DNA from: Phycisphaerales bacterium
GTDB lineage: Bacteria > Planctomycetota > Phycisphaerae > Phycisphaerales > UBA1924
Assembly (NCBI GenBank): GCA_030149165.1
Contig: JASBRY010000001.1
Coordinates: forward strand, 224,053 to 288,052
DNA: 64,000 nucleotides
Reading direction: 5' to 3'
Notes under the pieces: model-generated
What the model was told of the DNA's origin: nothing
The model's input: only the letters and a program-made list of their open reading frames with translations
Database searches by the model: none
Program-made: the position numbers and the translations under genes
Shown: positions 52,649-61,644 of the stretch, one piece after another
Numbering within the stretch: position 1 is the stretch's first letter
Layout of the letters: every line of letters starts with the position of its first letter

Positions 52649-52688
52649 CAAAAACAAAGCGAGCGTGCCCATCACCAGACACGCCCGC
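52649..52688 (-). terminator. Minus-strand intrinsic terminator between cysS and lptF
   Basis: GCGGGCGTGT pairs with GCACGCTCGC (two G-U wobbles) around a 10-base loop, then TTTGTTTTTGC. There is no annotated minus-strand gene upstream apart from the candidate RNA. It lies 15 bases after the cysS stop on the opposite strand. Confidence 0.75.
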
Positions 52689-52830
52689 AAGTGGAGAACT
52701 CGCCCGGCACAGGAAACCGGGTCTCCGATCGCAAATTGTCTTATCAGCTCGCTCCAACAGCAGCAGCCGGAGCCCTCTACGAATCGCAAGCAGAGCGCTC
52801 GATAATGATTTCGTATCGCCCCACCCGCCC
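52649..52830 (-). ncRNA. Candidate structured small RNA ending in an intrinsic terminator
   Basis: On the minus strand, four potential hairpins follow one another: TACGAAATC/GATTCGTA (about 52771-52817), GGCTCC/GGAGC (about 52750-52774), GGAGACCCGG/CCGGG...TCTCC (52693-52726) and a 10-bp stem with two wobble pairs (52659-52688) followed by a T-rich tail. A 73-codon ORF covers the same bases, but the terminator would lie inside its end, arguing for RNA. No known family signature (SRP, 6S, RNase P, tmRNA) was seen. The 5' end and promoter are unknown. Confidence 0.45.
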
Positions 52831-52899
52831 GATGCACCCTCAGGAGCAAATTCAATAAAACCCGCCTCTCCGCCTATATCCCCCCACTACCATCCCCAG

Positions 52900-54594
52900 A
52901 TGCTCTGGACCCTCTGGCGATCCATCCTGTTCGAGTTCTGGCGGATGCTCCTCATCACCACCGCCGTCGTCGTCGCCGCCATCGCGTTCGCAACCACCGT
53001 CAAACCCCTCGCCGATGGATCCCTGACCTTCGACCAAGCCTTCCGATTCCTCGGCTACGCCATCCCCCCCATGCTCGCCTACGCGCTCCCCTTCGCCGCG
53101 GGATTCTCCGCGACGATGACCTACCACCGCATGGTCTCCGAGAACGAGCTCACCGCGACCTTCGCGTCTGGAGTCTCCCACAAACAGGTCCTCTTCCCGA
53201 TGCTCGTCTCAGGGATCATCCTCGCCGGATCCCTCGTCGCGCTCAACAACCAGGTCATCCCGCGCTTCCTCCAGCGGATGGAAGAAATGGTCACGCGCGA
53301 CTTCGCCAAAATCCTCGTCAACGCGCTCTCGCAGGGACAGTCCGCGATGATCGGGAACACCGAGATCCACGCCGACCGCGTCGAAGAACTCGCGATCGCG
53401 AAAGACTCCCCGATCCAGCAGCAGTTCCTCTTAGGTGGTGTCGCGATGGTCGAAGCCGAGGACGACGGCTCAATCCGCATCGACGGCACCGCCGCACGCG
53501 CCTGGATCCTCCTGCTCCCCGCGTGGGCGCTCCAACCAGAACAACGCGCCCGATTCACCGACGACAACTCCACCGCGATCGTCATGAAGTTCGAAGACCT
53601 CACCATCAACGAGCAAGGCGACGCCGTCGCGTGGGAAGAGATCACCTCCCCCGCGATCCCGATCCCGCGCGTCTTCAAAGACGACCCCAAGTTCATGACC
53701 GCTTCAGAAATGAAGAAACTCGATGACGATCCCGACCTCATGAACTTCGTCGATGACTGGCGCATCGCCCTCGCCCGCGCCATCGCATCCAACCAGACCT
53801 ACCGCGCCCTGCAAAACCAAGTCTCCAGCGGACAACCCATCGTCCTCACTTCTGGATCACAAACCATCACCATCCTCGCCGGCGCAATCCGCACCGCTCC
53901 CGGCCAGTGGATCCTCGACCCGATCGCATCGACCAACGCGATCGAGATCGAGGTGACCACACACCAAGCGAGCACCCAAACCACCGACCGGCTCCGCGCC
54001 CAGTCCGCGACCATCAATCCCGACGCGACCGCGTCCGTTGACCCATTCGATTCCCAGTCCGCGCCCAACAGACTCGCGATGGACCTCAACCTCTCCAACA
54101 TCACCATCGAGAACGAAATCACCACAGAGATCGCGCAGACCCAGTACACATCGCTCCATGTCCCCTCCGATCCGCTCCCCGAGTTGCTCAAATACAACAG
54201 CGCCCAAATGCTCGAGATGTCAGCTGACTACCGCAGCAACACCTCCGTCCAATACAGCGGTCAGATCGCAGCCCTCGCCGCGCAGCTGGAGTTCGAGATC
54301 AACAACCTCGCGCGCGAAGTCCTCTCCAAAACCCACGAGCGCTACGCCTTCGCCGTCGCGTGCCTCATCATGGTCCTCGCTGGAGGAGTCACCGCCATGC
54401 GCCTCAAACACGCGCAGCCCCTCATGATCTACCTCTGGTCCTTCTTCCCCGCGCTGCTCACCATCCTCTTCATCGCAGGCGGACAACAAGCCGTCCACAA
54501 ATCAGGATCCTCCGCGCTCCCGCTCCTCTGGTCAGGGATCCTCCTCATCACGCTCTACACCCTCAACGCGCTCCGCAAGGTCGCCAAGCACTGA
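52900..54594 (+). CDS. lptF: LptF/LptG-family lipopolysaccharide export permease (first copy)
   Basis: The 564-residue protein has the LptF/G layout: three N-terminal helices, a large periplasmic beta-rich domain (about residues 120-430) and three C-terminal helices. The early AFAAGFSATMTYHRM(V)SENEL segment and RRFA-like coupling region match the family. It is longer than typical (about 370), mainly in the periplasmic domain. It starts an operon-like block with a glycosyltransferase, a PAP2 phosphatase and a second LptF/G copy. No strong ribosome-binding site precedes the ATG. LptF versus LptG naming here is arbitrary. Confidence 0.82.
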   Translation: MLWTLWRSILFEFWRMLLITTAVVVAAIAFATTVKPLADGSLTFDQAFRFLGYAIPPMLAYALPFAAGFSATMTYHRMVSENELTATFASGVSHKQVLFPMLVSGIILAGSLVALNNQVIPRFLQRMEEMVTRDFAKILVNALSQGQSAMIGNTEIHADRVEELAIAKDSPIQQQFLLGGVAMVEAEDDGSIRIDGTAARAWILLLPAWALQPEQRARFTDDNSTAIVMKFEDLTINEQGDAVAWEEITSPAIPIPRVFKDDPKFMTASEMKKLDDDPDLMNFVDDWRIALARAIASNQTYRALQNQVSSGQPIVLTSGSQTITILAGAIRTAPGQWILDPIASTNAIEIEVTTHQASTQTTDRLRAQSATINPDATASVDPFDSQSAPNRLAMDLNLSNITIENEITTEIAQTQYTSLHVPSDPLPELLKYNSAQMLEMSADYRSNTSVQYSGQIAALAAQLEFEINNLAREVLSKTHERYAFAVACLIMVLAGGVTAMRLKHAQPLMIYLWSFFPALLTILFIAGGQQAVHKSGSSALPLLWSGILLITLYTLNALRKVAKH

Positions 54595-54596
54595 CC

Positions 54597-56201
54597 ATGA
54601 GCCGCGACCCGTCCAACTCTCTGAACTGGTGGATGCGCTTCGGAACCAAACCCTCCGCCGCGCTCACGCTCATCCTCATCATCTCATTGCTCAGACTGAT
54701 TTGGCAATACCTCTCCCCCTACACCCTCGCCGAGGACGAAGCGCACTACTGGGAATGGTCGCGTCATCTTGATTGGTCGTACTACTCAAAGGGCCCAGGC
54801 GTCGCGTGGTCCATCTTCGCTTCCACCAAACTCCTTGGGACAACCGAGTTCGCCGTCCGACTCCCCGCGCTGCTCAGCTCAACCATCGGCGCCCTCGCAA
54901 TCCTCAAAACCACACAACTCGCCTTCAAAGACCAGCTCACCTCCTTCGTCGCATCCCTCCTCTGGTTCTGCGTCCCAGGACTCGCGATCGCCTCCATGGT
55001 CATGACCATCGACGCGCCCTACACCGCGTGCTGGTCGTGCGCCACTTACTTCGCCGCCCGCGCCATGCTCGACAACAAACCCAAAGCGTGGATCGGATTC
55101 GGACTCATGATCGCGCTGGGATTCATCTTCAAATACACCATCCTCCTCCTCGTCCCCGGCGCGCTTCTCGCCGCGCTCTTCATCAAACCCAACAAACTGA
55201 ATCTCAAATGGTTCGTCCTCGGCCTCCTCGTCTCACTCATCGGACTCATCCCCGTCCTCATCTGGAACGCCAACCACGACTGGGCAACCCTCCGCCACCT
55301 GCTCGGACACCTCGGCGCGCCAGGAGGAGACACCCAGAACACCAACTACACCAAAGACCCCTGGACCCCGCTCTGGATGCTCGAGTACATCGTCCTGCAG
55401 TTCGCGATCATGGGAGGCGTCCTCCTCCTCGCGCTCTTCGCGCTCATCAACACGCGCAAGCACGCCGACGATTCCGCCCGCCGAGCGATCGCGACGCTCG
55501 CGTATCTCGCGCTGCCGATCTTCGCGTTCTACTTCGCCGTCTCCCTCGTCACCCAGACCGAAGGCAACTGGGCCATGGCGGGAATCGTCTCGCTCATCCC
55601 CCCCGCCGCGTGGGCCGCGATCGACGGCGTGCGCCGCAAAGACCACCCTGTCAAGTTCGCGTGGGGCGCGTCCATCTTCCTCGGCGCCTCTTGTCTGATC
55701 TTCTTCCCCGCCGCGATCTGGGCCTCCAACCGAGCCATCGTCGGACAATACATCCCCATCTCAAGACTCACCGGCATGCGACAGCACGCGGCGCACGCGC
55801 AGCAAATCCTCGACGACCTCGAAGCACAAACAGGACAACAGCCCCTCATCCTCGCCGAACACTACGGCCGCGCCTCACAACTCGCGTTCTACCTCGACAA
55901 CCACCCCACCACCTACTGCATCTCCGCACTCGTCGGAGGACGCAAAACACAGTACGACCTCTGGACCTCCACCGACCTCTCCAATCCACAAACCCGCGCC
56001 CCGCTCCAAGGACGCCCCGCTCTGCTCATGGGAGGACGCATCGACCAGTGGACCCCCGCCTTCGATCAGGTCAAAGACATCGGACAACTCGTGAGCGAAC
56101 CCGTCGACAACAGAACCAGCTACATTGGGTATAACTTCACCAACTTCGACTCATGGACCCCCCCTCGTCGTCTCGATAACAACAACACACACGACGATTA
56201 A
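54597..56201 (+). CDS. GT39/ArnT-like membrane glycosyltransferase
   Basis: The 534-residue protein has about eleven hydrophobic helices. The first periplasmic loop has the family signature 'LAEDEAHYWEWSRHLDWSYYSKGP', with the Asp-Glu pair of GT39/PMT enzymes that use polyprenyl-phosphate sugar donors. It starts 2 bases after lptF and ends 2 bases before the PAP2 gene, so it is surely co-transcribed. Placement between two LPS-export permeases suggests it decorates lipid A or another envelope glycolipid, as ArnT does with aminoarabinose. The sugar and acceptor are unknown. Confidence 0.85.
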   Translation: MSRDPSNSLNWWMRFGTKPSAALTLILIISLLRLIWQYLSPYTLAEDEAHYWEWSRHLDWSYYSKGPGVAWSIFASTKLLGTTEFAVRLPALLSSTIGALAILKTTQLAFKDQLTSFVASLLWFCVPGLAIASMVMTIDAPYTACWSCATYFAARAMLDNKPKAWIGFGLMIALGFIFKYTILLLVPGALLAALFIKPNKLNLKWFVLGLLVSLIGLIPVLIWNANHDWATLRHLLGHLGAPGGDTQNTNYTKDPWTPLWMLEYIVLQFAIMGGVLLLALFALINTRKHADDSARRAIATLAYLALPIFAFYFAVSLVTQTEGNWAMAGIVSLIPPAAWAAIDGVRRKDHPVKFAWGASIFLGASCLIFFPAAIWASNRAIVGQYIPISRLTGMRQHAAHAQQILDDLEAQTGQQPLILAEHYGRASQLAFYLDNHPTTYCISALVGGRKTQYDLWTSTDLSNPQTRAPLQGRPALLMGGRIDQWTPAFDQVKDIGQLVSEPVDNRTSYIGYNFTNFDSWTPPRRLDNNNTHDD

Positions 56202-56203
56202 TC

Positions 56204-56863
56204 ATGCCCTATCGCACACCCCAAGAACGCACCCACCGCTGGCTCACGCTCTACCAACTCGGAGCAGCCCTCATCATCGCGTTCGTCATCGTCTCCCTCT
56301 TCGATTTCATCCTCCTCCACGCCCTCTGTAAAATCGACCCCGAAACAGGACGCGTCGATCGCTCATTCGAATCCGATGACTGGTACACCCTCCTCCGCAA
56401 CATCGGTTTCCTCGGCACATGGATCATCGCGTCCCTCGCGTTCCTCCTCACCGATCGGAATCTCAAACGCGCGATCCCGATCCTCATCGCACCAGCACTC
56501 GCGGGACTCGCCGCCGAACTCCTCAAACTTGTCTTCGCGCGCGAGCGTCCAGTCTCCGACGCGATCATCCAAGAAGGAGGCTACCACTTCCGCTTCCCCT
56601 TCTCCGGATTCATCGACGGCTCAAACCTCGGACTCCCCTCAAGCCACACCGCCGTCGCCTTCGGAGGATGCTGCATCCTCGCATTCTTCCTCCCCAAACT
56701 CCGCATCCTCCTCATCGCCCTGGCGCTCGGATGCGGCTACTCCCGAATGATCAGCGGTGCCCACTTCGCCTCCGATGTCTTCCTCGGCGCCATCGTCGGA
56801 TACACGATCGCGCACTGGATCGCGTCCTCCCTCCCAAGATCCGACCGCAAGTTCACGCTCTGA
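56204..56863 (+). CDS. PAP2-family membrane phosphatase
   Basis: The 219-residue protein has about six helices and the three PAP2 motifs: KLVFARERP near residue 108, PSSHT near 147 and SRMISGAHFASDVFLG near 188. Such enzymes dephosphorylate lipid phosphates such as undecaprenyl pyrophosphate, phosphatidic acid or lipid A. Position inside the lpt block favours an undecaprenyl-phosphate or lipid A substrate, by inference. It starts 2 bases after the GT39 gene. Confidence 0.92.
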   Translation: MPYRTPQERTHRWLTLYQLGAALIIAFVIVSLFDFILLHALCKIDPETGRVDRSFESDDWYTLLRNIGFLGTWIIASLAFLLTDRNLKRAIPILIAPALAGLAAELLKLVFARERPVSDAIIQEGGYHFRFPFSGFIDGSNLGLPSSHTAVAFGGCCILAFFLPKLRILLIALALGCGYSRMISGAHFASDVFLGAIVGYTIAHWIASSLPRSDRKFTL

Positions 56864-56888
56864 TCTCGCGTCCCTATCATCCCACCAG

Positions 56889-58013
56889 ATGTCCCTACTC
56901 GAACGCTACATCGCGCGCCAGTTCCTGACCAATGTGGTCCTGCTCTTCGTCATCCTCTTCTCCTTCATCGTCGTCATCGATGTCTCCCTCAACATCGATC
57001 AGTTCCTCGACATGGCCAAACGCCTCGGCGCCCAAACAAGCGAGCAAGACCCAAGCACCATCCGTCAGTCCGTGCTCTCCGTCCTCCTCATCGCCGACCT
57101 GTGGTGGCCAAAGCTCCTCCAGCTCTACAACTTCCTCCTAGGAATGGTCATGGTGGGCGCCATGGGATTCACCTTCGCCCAAATGTCCAAAAACCGCGAG
57201 CTCATCGCGCTCATGGCCGCCGGGATCGGACTCCACCGAGTCATGAAACCAGTCCTCGTCGTCGCAATCGGACTCACCGCGCTCCAGCTCGTCAACCAGG
57301 AACTCATCATCCCGCGCATCGCCCCCCTCCTCGTCCGCGACCACGAAGACGCCGGGAACCACAAGCTCTCCGTCGACACCGTCCCCCTCACCGCCGACGG
57401 ATCAGGTCGCCTCTTCCGCGCCGCCGCCTTCGACGCCAACACCAACACCCTCGAAGGTCTCTACATCCTCGAGCGCGACGACAACGGCCACACCTCCCGA
57501 TCCATCACCGCACAATCTGCCACCTACCGACAAGGCGGATGGGACCTCGAAAACGCCACCGCCCAGACCCGCACCCAAACCACCGTCGGCGTCCCAACCC
57601 CAATCGACCGAATCGAGTCCTCCCTCGACCCCAACGAGCTCCGCATCAACCGCTACGAGTCCTACTCCCAAGCACTGTCCTTCGCGCAAGCACGCGAGAT
57701 GCTGAGCCGTGAAACGCTCAAAGACCCCAAGAAACGCGCCAAATACGAGCGCATCGCGCTGGGACGCTTCTCCATGATGATCTCCGCGATCCTCACCCTC
57801 ATCATCGCGATCCCCTTCTACGCGACGCGTGAACCCAAAAACATGGTCATCCAGTCCATCCGCTGCGCCCCCATCGCGATCATCACGCTCATCGCGGGCG
57901 TCATCGGCGCCACCGCCTCCATCCCAGGACTCCCCACCACCATCGGCGTCTTCATCCCCGTCATGATCCTCTCCGTCGTCGCCGTCGCACAGTTCAGCGC
58001 CCTCAAGACCTGA
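56889..58013 (+). CDS. lptG: LptF/LptG-family lipopolysaccharide export permease (second copy)
   Basis: The 374-residue protein has the usual length and layout of LptF/G, starting 'LLERYIARQFLTN', with VVIDVSLNIDQF and ELIALMAAGI after helix 3, and three C-terminal helices with IPFYATREPKN. The open frame extends into the PAP2 gene, but the ATG at 56889 is 25 bases after the PAP2 stop and fits the family start. With lptF 2.3 kb upstream it would form the heterodimeric permease of the LptB2FG complex; lptB, lptC and lptA are not in the window. Confidence 0.88.
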   Translation: MSLLERYIARQFLTNVVLLFVILFSFIVVIDVSLNIDQFLDMAKRLGAQTSEQDPSTIRQSVLSVLLIADLWWPKLLQLYNFLLGMVMVGAMGFTFAQMSKNRELIALMAAGIGLHRVMKPVLVVAIGLTALQLVNQELIIPRIAPLLVRDHEDAGNHKLSVDTVPLTADGSGRLFRAAAFDANTNTLEGLYILERDDNGHTSRSITAQSATYRQGGWDLENATAQTRTQTTVGVPTPIDRIESSLDPNELRINRYESYSQALSFAQAREMLSRETLKDPKKRAKYERIALGRFSMMISAILTLIIAIPFYATREPKNMVIQSIRCAPIAIITLIAGVIGATASIPGLPTTIGVFIPVMILSVVAVAQFSALKT

Positions 58014-58017
58014 TTAT

Positions 58018-58518
58018 ATGAGGTGTTCCGATTTCAAAAAAGGCACACTCATTGAAATCCCATCGAACGACGGACGCTTTGCATATGCGCAAGTACTCAA
58101 AGAAGCGGATGGATTCGCGCCGCTACTCGCATTGCTCGATGGAGTCTTTCAAGAATCACTCTCATTTGAGAAGCTCATTGAGTTGAACCTTCAGTTCTAG
58201 AAACACGCCCATGTAAACTCAACGGGATCGAAAAACTACCCATCAGTTTGGACATGGAAAGTTCTCCAAAAGGAGTACCAAATTCTCCCCAACATCCCGT
58301 ATCCAAAGGCAACTGTTCACGGCGACCCCATCAGTCTCTGGAAAGTCGTCTATCCCGACGGCGAAACAACTGTTCTTGAAGACAATGGTTTTGATGAATC
58401 TTACTTTGAAAAACTAGGATTCTGCATGAAAACAATGTGGCGTGCTCCCAAAATAGAAAACTACCTCTTCGAGAACAAAGCACTCGAGTTCCCTTTCAGA
58501 TATCCACCGAACAAGTAG
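58018..58518 (+). pseudogene. Immunity-protein-like (Imm26-like) gene interrupted by one amber codon
   Basis: The frame starts 4 bases after lptG, reads 60 codons to a TAG (58198-58200), then stays fully open in the same frame for 105 further codons to a TAG at 58516-58518. Both halves use the same AT-rich codon style unlike the flanks. The N-terminal part (FKKGTLIEIPSNDGRFAYAQV) resembles the start of Imm26-type immunity proteins. The second half contains ISLWKVVYPDGET. It is probably one 166-codon gene broken by a point mutation. Readthrough is possible but unsupported. No toxin gene is next to it. Confidence 0.7.
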
Positions 58519-58543
58519 CCACACACCCGGACCAGAGGGCGAC

Positions 58544-58581
58544 GCAGGGTGCCACGGCTTGACCGTCTTCGGCAAGCCGTG
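58544..58581 (+). repeat. Hairpin repeat starting GCAGGGTGCCACGG
   Basis: After GCAGGGTGC, CACGGCTTG (58553-58561) pairs perfectly with CAAGCCGTG (58573-58581) around an 11-base loop that can itself pair. The first 14 bases match the stem at 47903 but for one base. It sits just after the interrupted immunity-like gene. It resembles REP-type palindromes I associate with planctomycete intergenic DNA, from memory only. Confidence 0.6.
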
Positions 58582-58677
58582 TCTTCAAAACATCCGATCT
58601 ACATACTCTTAACCTGATTCCCCTTGCATATCCGATGAGAATCAGCGACAATCGCACCATCGCGAAAGGGCAAAGCC

Positions 58678-59973
58678 ATGGCATCCATCAACTTCTACTT
58701 CCAGGTCCACCAACCCCACCGCCTCAAGCCATACTCCGTCTTCCACACCGACCCCTTCTACTTCGACGAAGACGCCAACGGCGAGATCTGCAACAAGGTC
58801 GCCGACAAGTGCTACCGACCCACCACCAAGCTCATGCTCGACCTCGTGCGTAAACACGAGGGTAACTTCCGCCTCTCCTACGCGATCACCGGGACTGTCA
58901 TCGACCAGTGGAAAAAATTCTGCCCCGATGTCCTCGACCTCTTCGTCCAGCTCGCCCAGACCGGATGCTGCGAGTTCGTCGCCGAGACCTACTACCACTC
59001 CCTCAGCTACATCTACTCCCAGGACGAGTTCGCCCACCAGGTCGACATGCACACCAAACTCATCGAGGAACACTTCGGGCAAACCCCAACCGTGTTCCGC
59101 AACACCGAGCTGATCTATACCAACGAACTCTCCAAAGCACTCTCCAAAATCAAAGACAAAGAAGGCAACCCAAGATTCCTAGGAACCATCTGCGAAGGGA
59201 CCGACCGTCACCTCGGATACCGCTCCCCAAACTATGTCTACCGCCCCCCCAATGACGAGAACGATCAACCGCTCATGGGACCTAATGGCCGCCCGTTCGG
59301 ACTGCTGCTCAAAAACTACAAACTCTCCGACGACATCGCGTTCCGATTCTCCAACAAGGGATGGGAAGAGTGGCCATTGACCACCGAAAAATTCGCCAAG
59401 TGGGTCCACGATATCAACGGCGACGGATACCTCTGCAACCTTTTCATGGACTACGAGACCTTCGGAGAACACCAGTGGGAAGATACCGGGATCTTCAACT
59501 TCATGCAAAAGCTCCCCGAAGCGATCTTCGATGTCGCCCACAAAGCCGACGGCACAACCGAAAACCACTTCACCACACCAAGCGAAGCCCTCAAACGATT
59601 CGACCCAGTCGGAGTCTACGATGTCCCCGAGTTCATCTCGTGGGCCGACACCGAACGCGACCTCTCCGCATGGCGCGGCAACGACATGCAGCACAACGCA
59701 CTCGAAGAAACCTACAAAGTCGAACAAGCCATCAAAGACCGCCTCACCGAAGTCAAATCTTCAGGCGACGCTAAACGCGAACAAGAGATGGAATACATCA
59801 TTGACGACTGGCGCAAACTCACCACATCAGATCACTTCTACTACATGTGCACCAAGTACTGGGCCGACGGCGACGTCCACAAATACTTCTCCCCCTACGA
59901 CTCCCCATACGACGGCTACATCAACTTCATGAATGTCCTCGACAATGTCAAAACCCGCATCGCCAAAGCCTAA
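58678..59973 (+). CDS. Glycoside hydrolase family 57 protein
   Basis: The 431-residue cytosolic protein begins 'INFYFQVHQPHRL', typical of GH57, whose members act on alpha-glucans (alpha-amylase, 4-alpha-glucanotransferase, branching enzyme). Other family blocks are EFVAETYYHSLSYIYS, TICEGTDRHLGYRSPNYVY (candidate nucleophile Glu) and FMDYETFGEH (candidate acid/base Asp). The length fits the shorter GH57 group. There is no signal peptide, so it works inside the cell, probably on glycogen or a maltodextrin. It is convergent with the sigma-like gene, 12 bases away. Confidence 0.93.
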   Translation: MASINFYFQVHQPHRLKPYSVFHTDPFYFDEDANGEICNKVADKCYRPTTKLMLDLVRKHEGNFRLSYAITGTVIDQWKKFCPDVLDLFVQLAQTGCCEFVAETYYHSLSYIYSQDEFAHQVDMHTKLIEEHFGQTPTVFRNTELIYTNELSKALSKIKDKEGNPRFLGTICEGTDRHLGYRSPNYVYRPPNDENDQPLMGPNGRPFGLLLKNYKLSDDIAFRFSNKGWEEWPLTTEKFAKWVHDINGDGYLCNLFMDYETFGEHQWEDTGIFNFMQKLPEAIFDVAHKADGTTENHFTTPSEALKRFDPVGVYDVPEFISWADTERDLSAWRGNDMQHNALEETYKVEQAIKDRLTEVKSSGDAKREQEMEYIIDDWRKLTTSDHFYYMCTKYWADGDVHKYFSPYDSPYDGYINFMNVLDNVKTRIAKA

Positions 59974-59985
59974 AACACCAAAATA

Positions 59986-61644
59986 CTACCCTTCAAGCCT
60001 CCTCAGCGCCCCCTGCACCATCCGCCCCGCGTGCATCGCGGGCGTGTCCATCGCCTCCCCCAACTCACCAAGCGTCCAAGGCTGCTCACCACCCAAACCA
60101 TACCGCCGCGTCAACAACTCCCGATCTGCATCCGTCGCCCTTTCAAGCAAACCATCACCGAGCACCTCAGGACGCAGCCACCACCAGCGCGCCCACAAGC
60201 TCCGCGTCCAGTCATTGACCTCATAGCCCGCGATCAAACGCCGCCCCGCCTTCCCCTCCGTCACAGGGACCGCGACATCATCCAGATGCGCACACCACCG
60301 CGCCATTGACAACCCCACCGGCGCCGCGAGCCTGCGATTCCCCGCGCCCTCGAATCGCTCCACGACACTGTGCACGACACTGATCGCATCGCTCAGAATC
60401 TCCGCAACGCGCCCAGGCGCAAGCGTATCAATCGGTCCCCCGATCCGCTCCTCGATCGTCGACAACATCAACCCCAGTTGTGTCGCCGCGAGCTCAATCC
60501 GCAGCAGCATCATCCAGCGCATCGCCGTCTCGATCTCATCGAGCACCCTCCCCGATGGAGTCGAAGGATGCAGCTGGGCGCACAACCGCTCGCATCGCAT
60601 CCGCAAAGCCCCAATCGCACGCGCCCGAGCCGTCTGCTCGTACACCACCGCCGCGTGCTGCTCGCGCATCTGACCGATCAACCCCGCCAGATCCGTCGCG
60701 CCGCGCGTGTCGAGTCCCGATCGCACCACCTGCTCCTCAAGAATTCCTTCATCCACAGCAACATCAAGATCAACCGCCGACACCCCGAACCCCGCATCCA
60801 GAATCAACCCCCGGCGCGCCCGATTCACACCTCGACTGACCGACATCGCGCTGCGTCCAAGGCGCGCCCCGATCGTCCCGCTCCGCTTGCCACGCAGCGA
60901 CTCGCGCAACATCTCCACCTGTTCCTCATCGCCCGCGGCTCCAACCATCCGAAAGATCCGCTCCCCCTTGGGTGCCTGCTCGTCATGCTGAACCAGCACC
61001 AACCGAACGCTCTCCATAGAGCGCCCGATCCGCTGACTGATCCGCTCGCACACCCGTGACCGATTCCACCCCAGCCGCGCCACATACCTTTTCGCATCAC
61101 GCACAATCTTGGCGCGCATCGAATCGCTCATCCGCGAGAACCCCGCCGCGCTCCCAATCCGATCCTCATGCCGCTGCTCAAACCATTCCACCGCGTCGCG
61201 CATAAACACCACGGCGCGATGCCCGCTCCCTCGATCCACCCGCCGCGCCACCAAACCCTTGCGCCGATACCGCTCAACGGTTTTCCGGCTCACCCCCCAA
61301 CGCGCCGCAAGCCCATCAATCGTCCAGTGATCCTCACCCGCAATCCCCACATCCGCTTCGGTAATCTTCGCCGACTCGCTGATCCGCTCCGCAAGCGCCG
61401 ACAAATCACCAAGCACCGCTTCTCCTGGAATCAGCTCATCAAGACCCGCGCCCATCGACTCAGGTCGATACCCCGTCACACGGAAAACCAAAAACTCAGC
61501 CGGATACACACCGTCCGATTCGATCCCCGGCGCGAGCCCCTCGATGCGTTCAAGATGGCGCACGAGCGTCGCTTTCCCCGCGAAGCGCAGCTCCGCCGCC
61601 AGTGTTTCAATCACCCCAGTCCGGATCGCGCTCAGCGCAGGCAC
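59986..61644 (-). CDS. Sigma-factor-like DNA-binding regulator of unknown class
   Basis: The 552-residue protein has several helix-turn-helix-like segments. One of MerR/excisionase type is near residues 108-140 (TIDGLAARWGVSRKTVERYRRKG). A second is near residues 258-280 (TIGARLGRSAMSVSRGVNRAR). The C-terminus (DRELLTRRYGLGG..TLGELGEAM) looks like sigma-70 region 4. No clear region 2 is seen, so it may be a degenerate sigma factor or a sigma-derived regulator. The start is GTG with GAGGGGG 4 bases before. It overlaps the end of mqnA by 13 bases. Confidence 0.65.
   Translation of the reverse strand: MPALSAIRTGVIETLAAELRFAGKATLVRHLERIEGLAPGIESDGVYPAEFLVFRVTGYRPESMGAGLDELIPGEAVLGDLSALAERISESAKITEADVGIAGEDHWTIDGLAARWGVSRKTVERYRRKGLVARRVDRGSGHRAVVFMRDAVEWFEQRHEDRIGSAAGFSRMSDSMRAKIVRDAKRYVARLGWNRSRVCERISQRIGRSMESVRLVLVQHDEQAPKGERIFRMVGAAGDEEQVEMLRESLRGKRSGTIGARLGRSAMSVSRGVNRARRGLILDAGFGVSAVDLDVAVDEGILEEQVVRSGLDTRGATDLAGLIGQMREQHAAVVYEQTARARAIGALRMRCERLCAQLHPSTPSGRVLDEIETAMRWMMLLRIELAATQLGLMLSTIEERIGGPIDTLAPGRVAEILSDAISVVHSVVERFEGAGNRRLAAPVGLSMARWCAHLDDVAVPVTEGKAGRRLIAGYEVNDWTRSLWARWWWLRPEVLGDGLLERATDADRELLTRRYGLGGEQPWTLGELGEAMDTPAMHAGRMVQGALRRLEG

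Noticed and set aside
52634..52855. 73-codon minus-strand ORF after cysS
   Set aside because: Its last codons form a terminator hairpin and T-run, so an RNA is more likely than a protein, although a small membrane protein cannot be fully excluded.
58198..58200. Pyrrolysine or selenocysteine-type recoding at the TAG
   Set aside because: No supporting genes or stem-loop element are seen, and amber codons end other genes; a point mutation is simpler.
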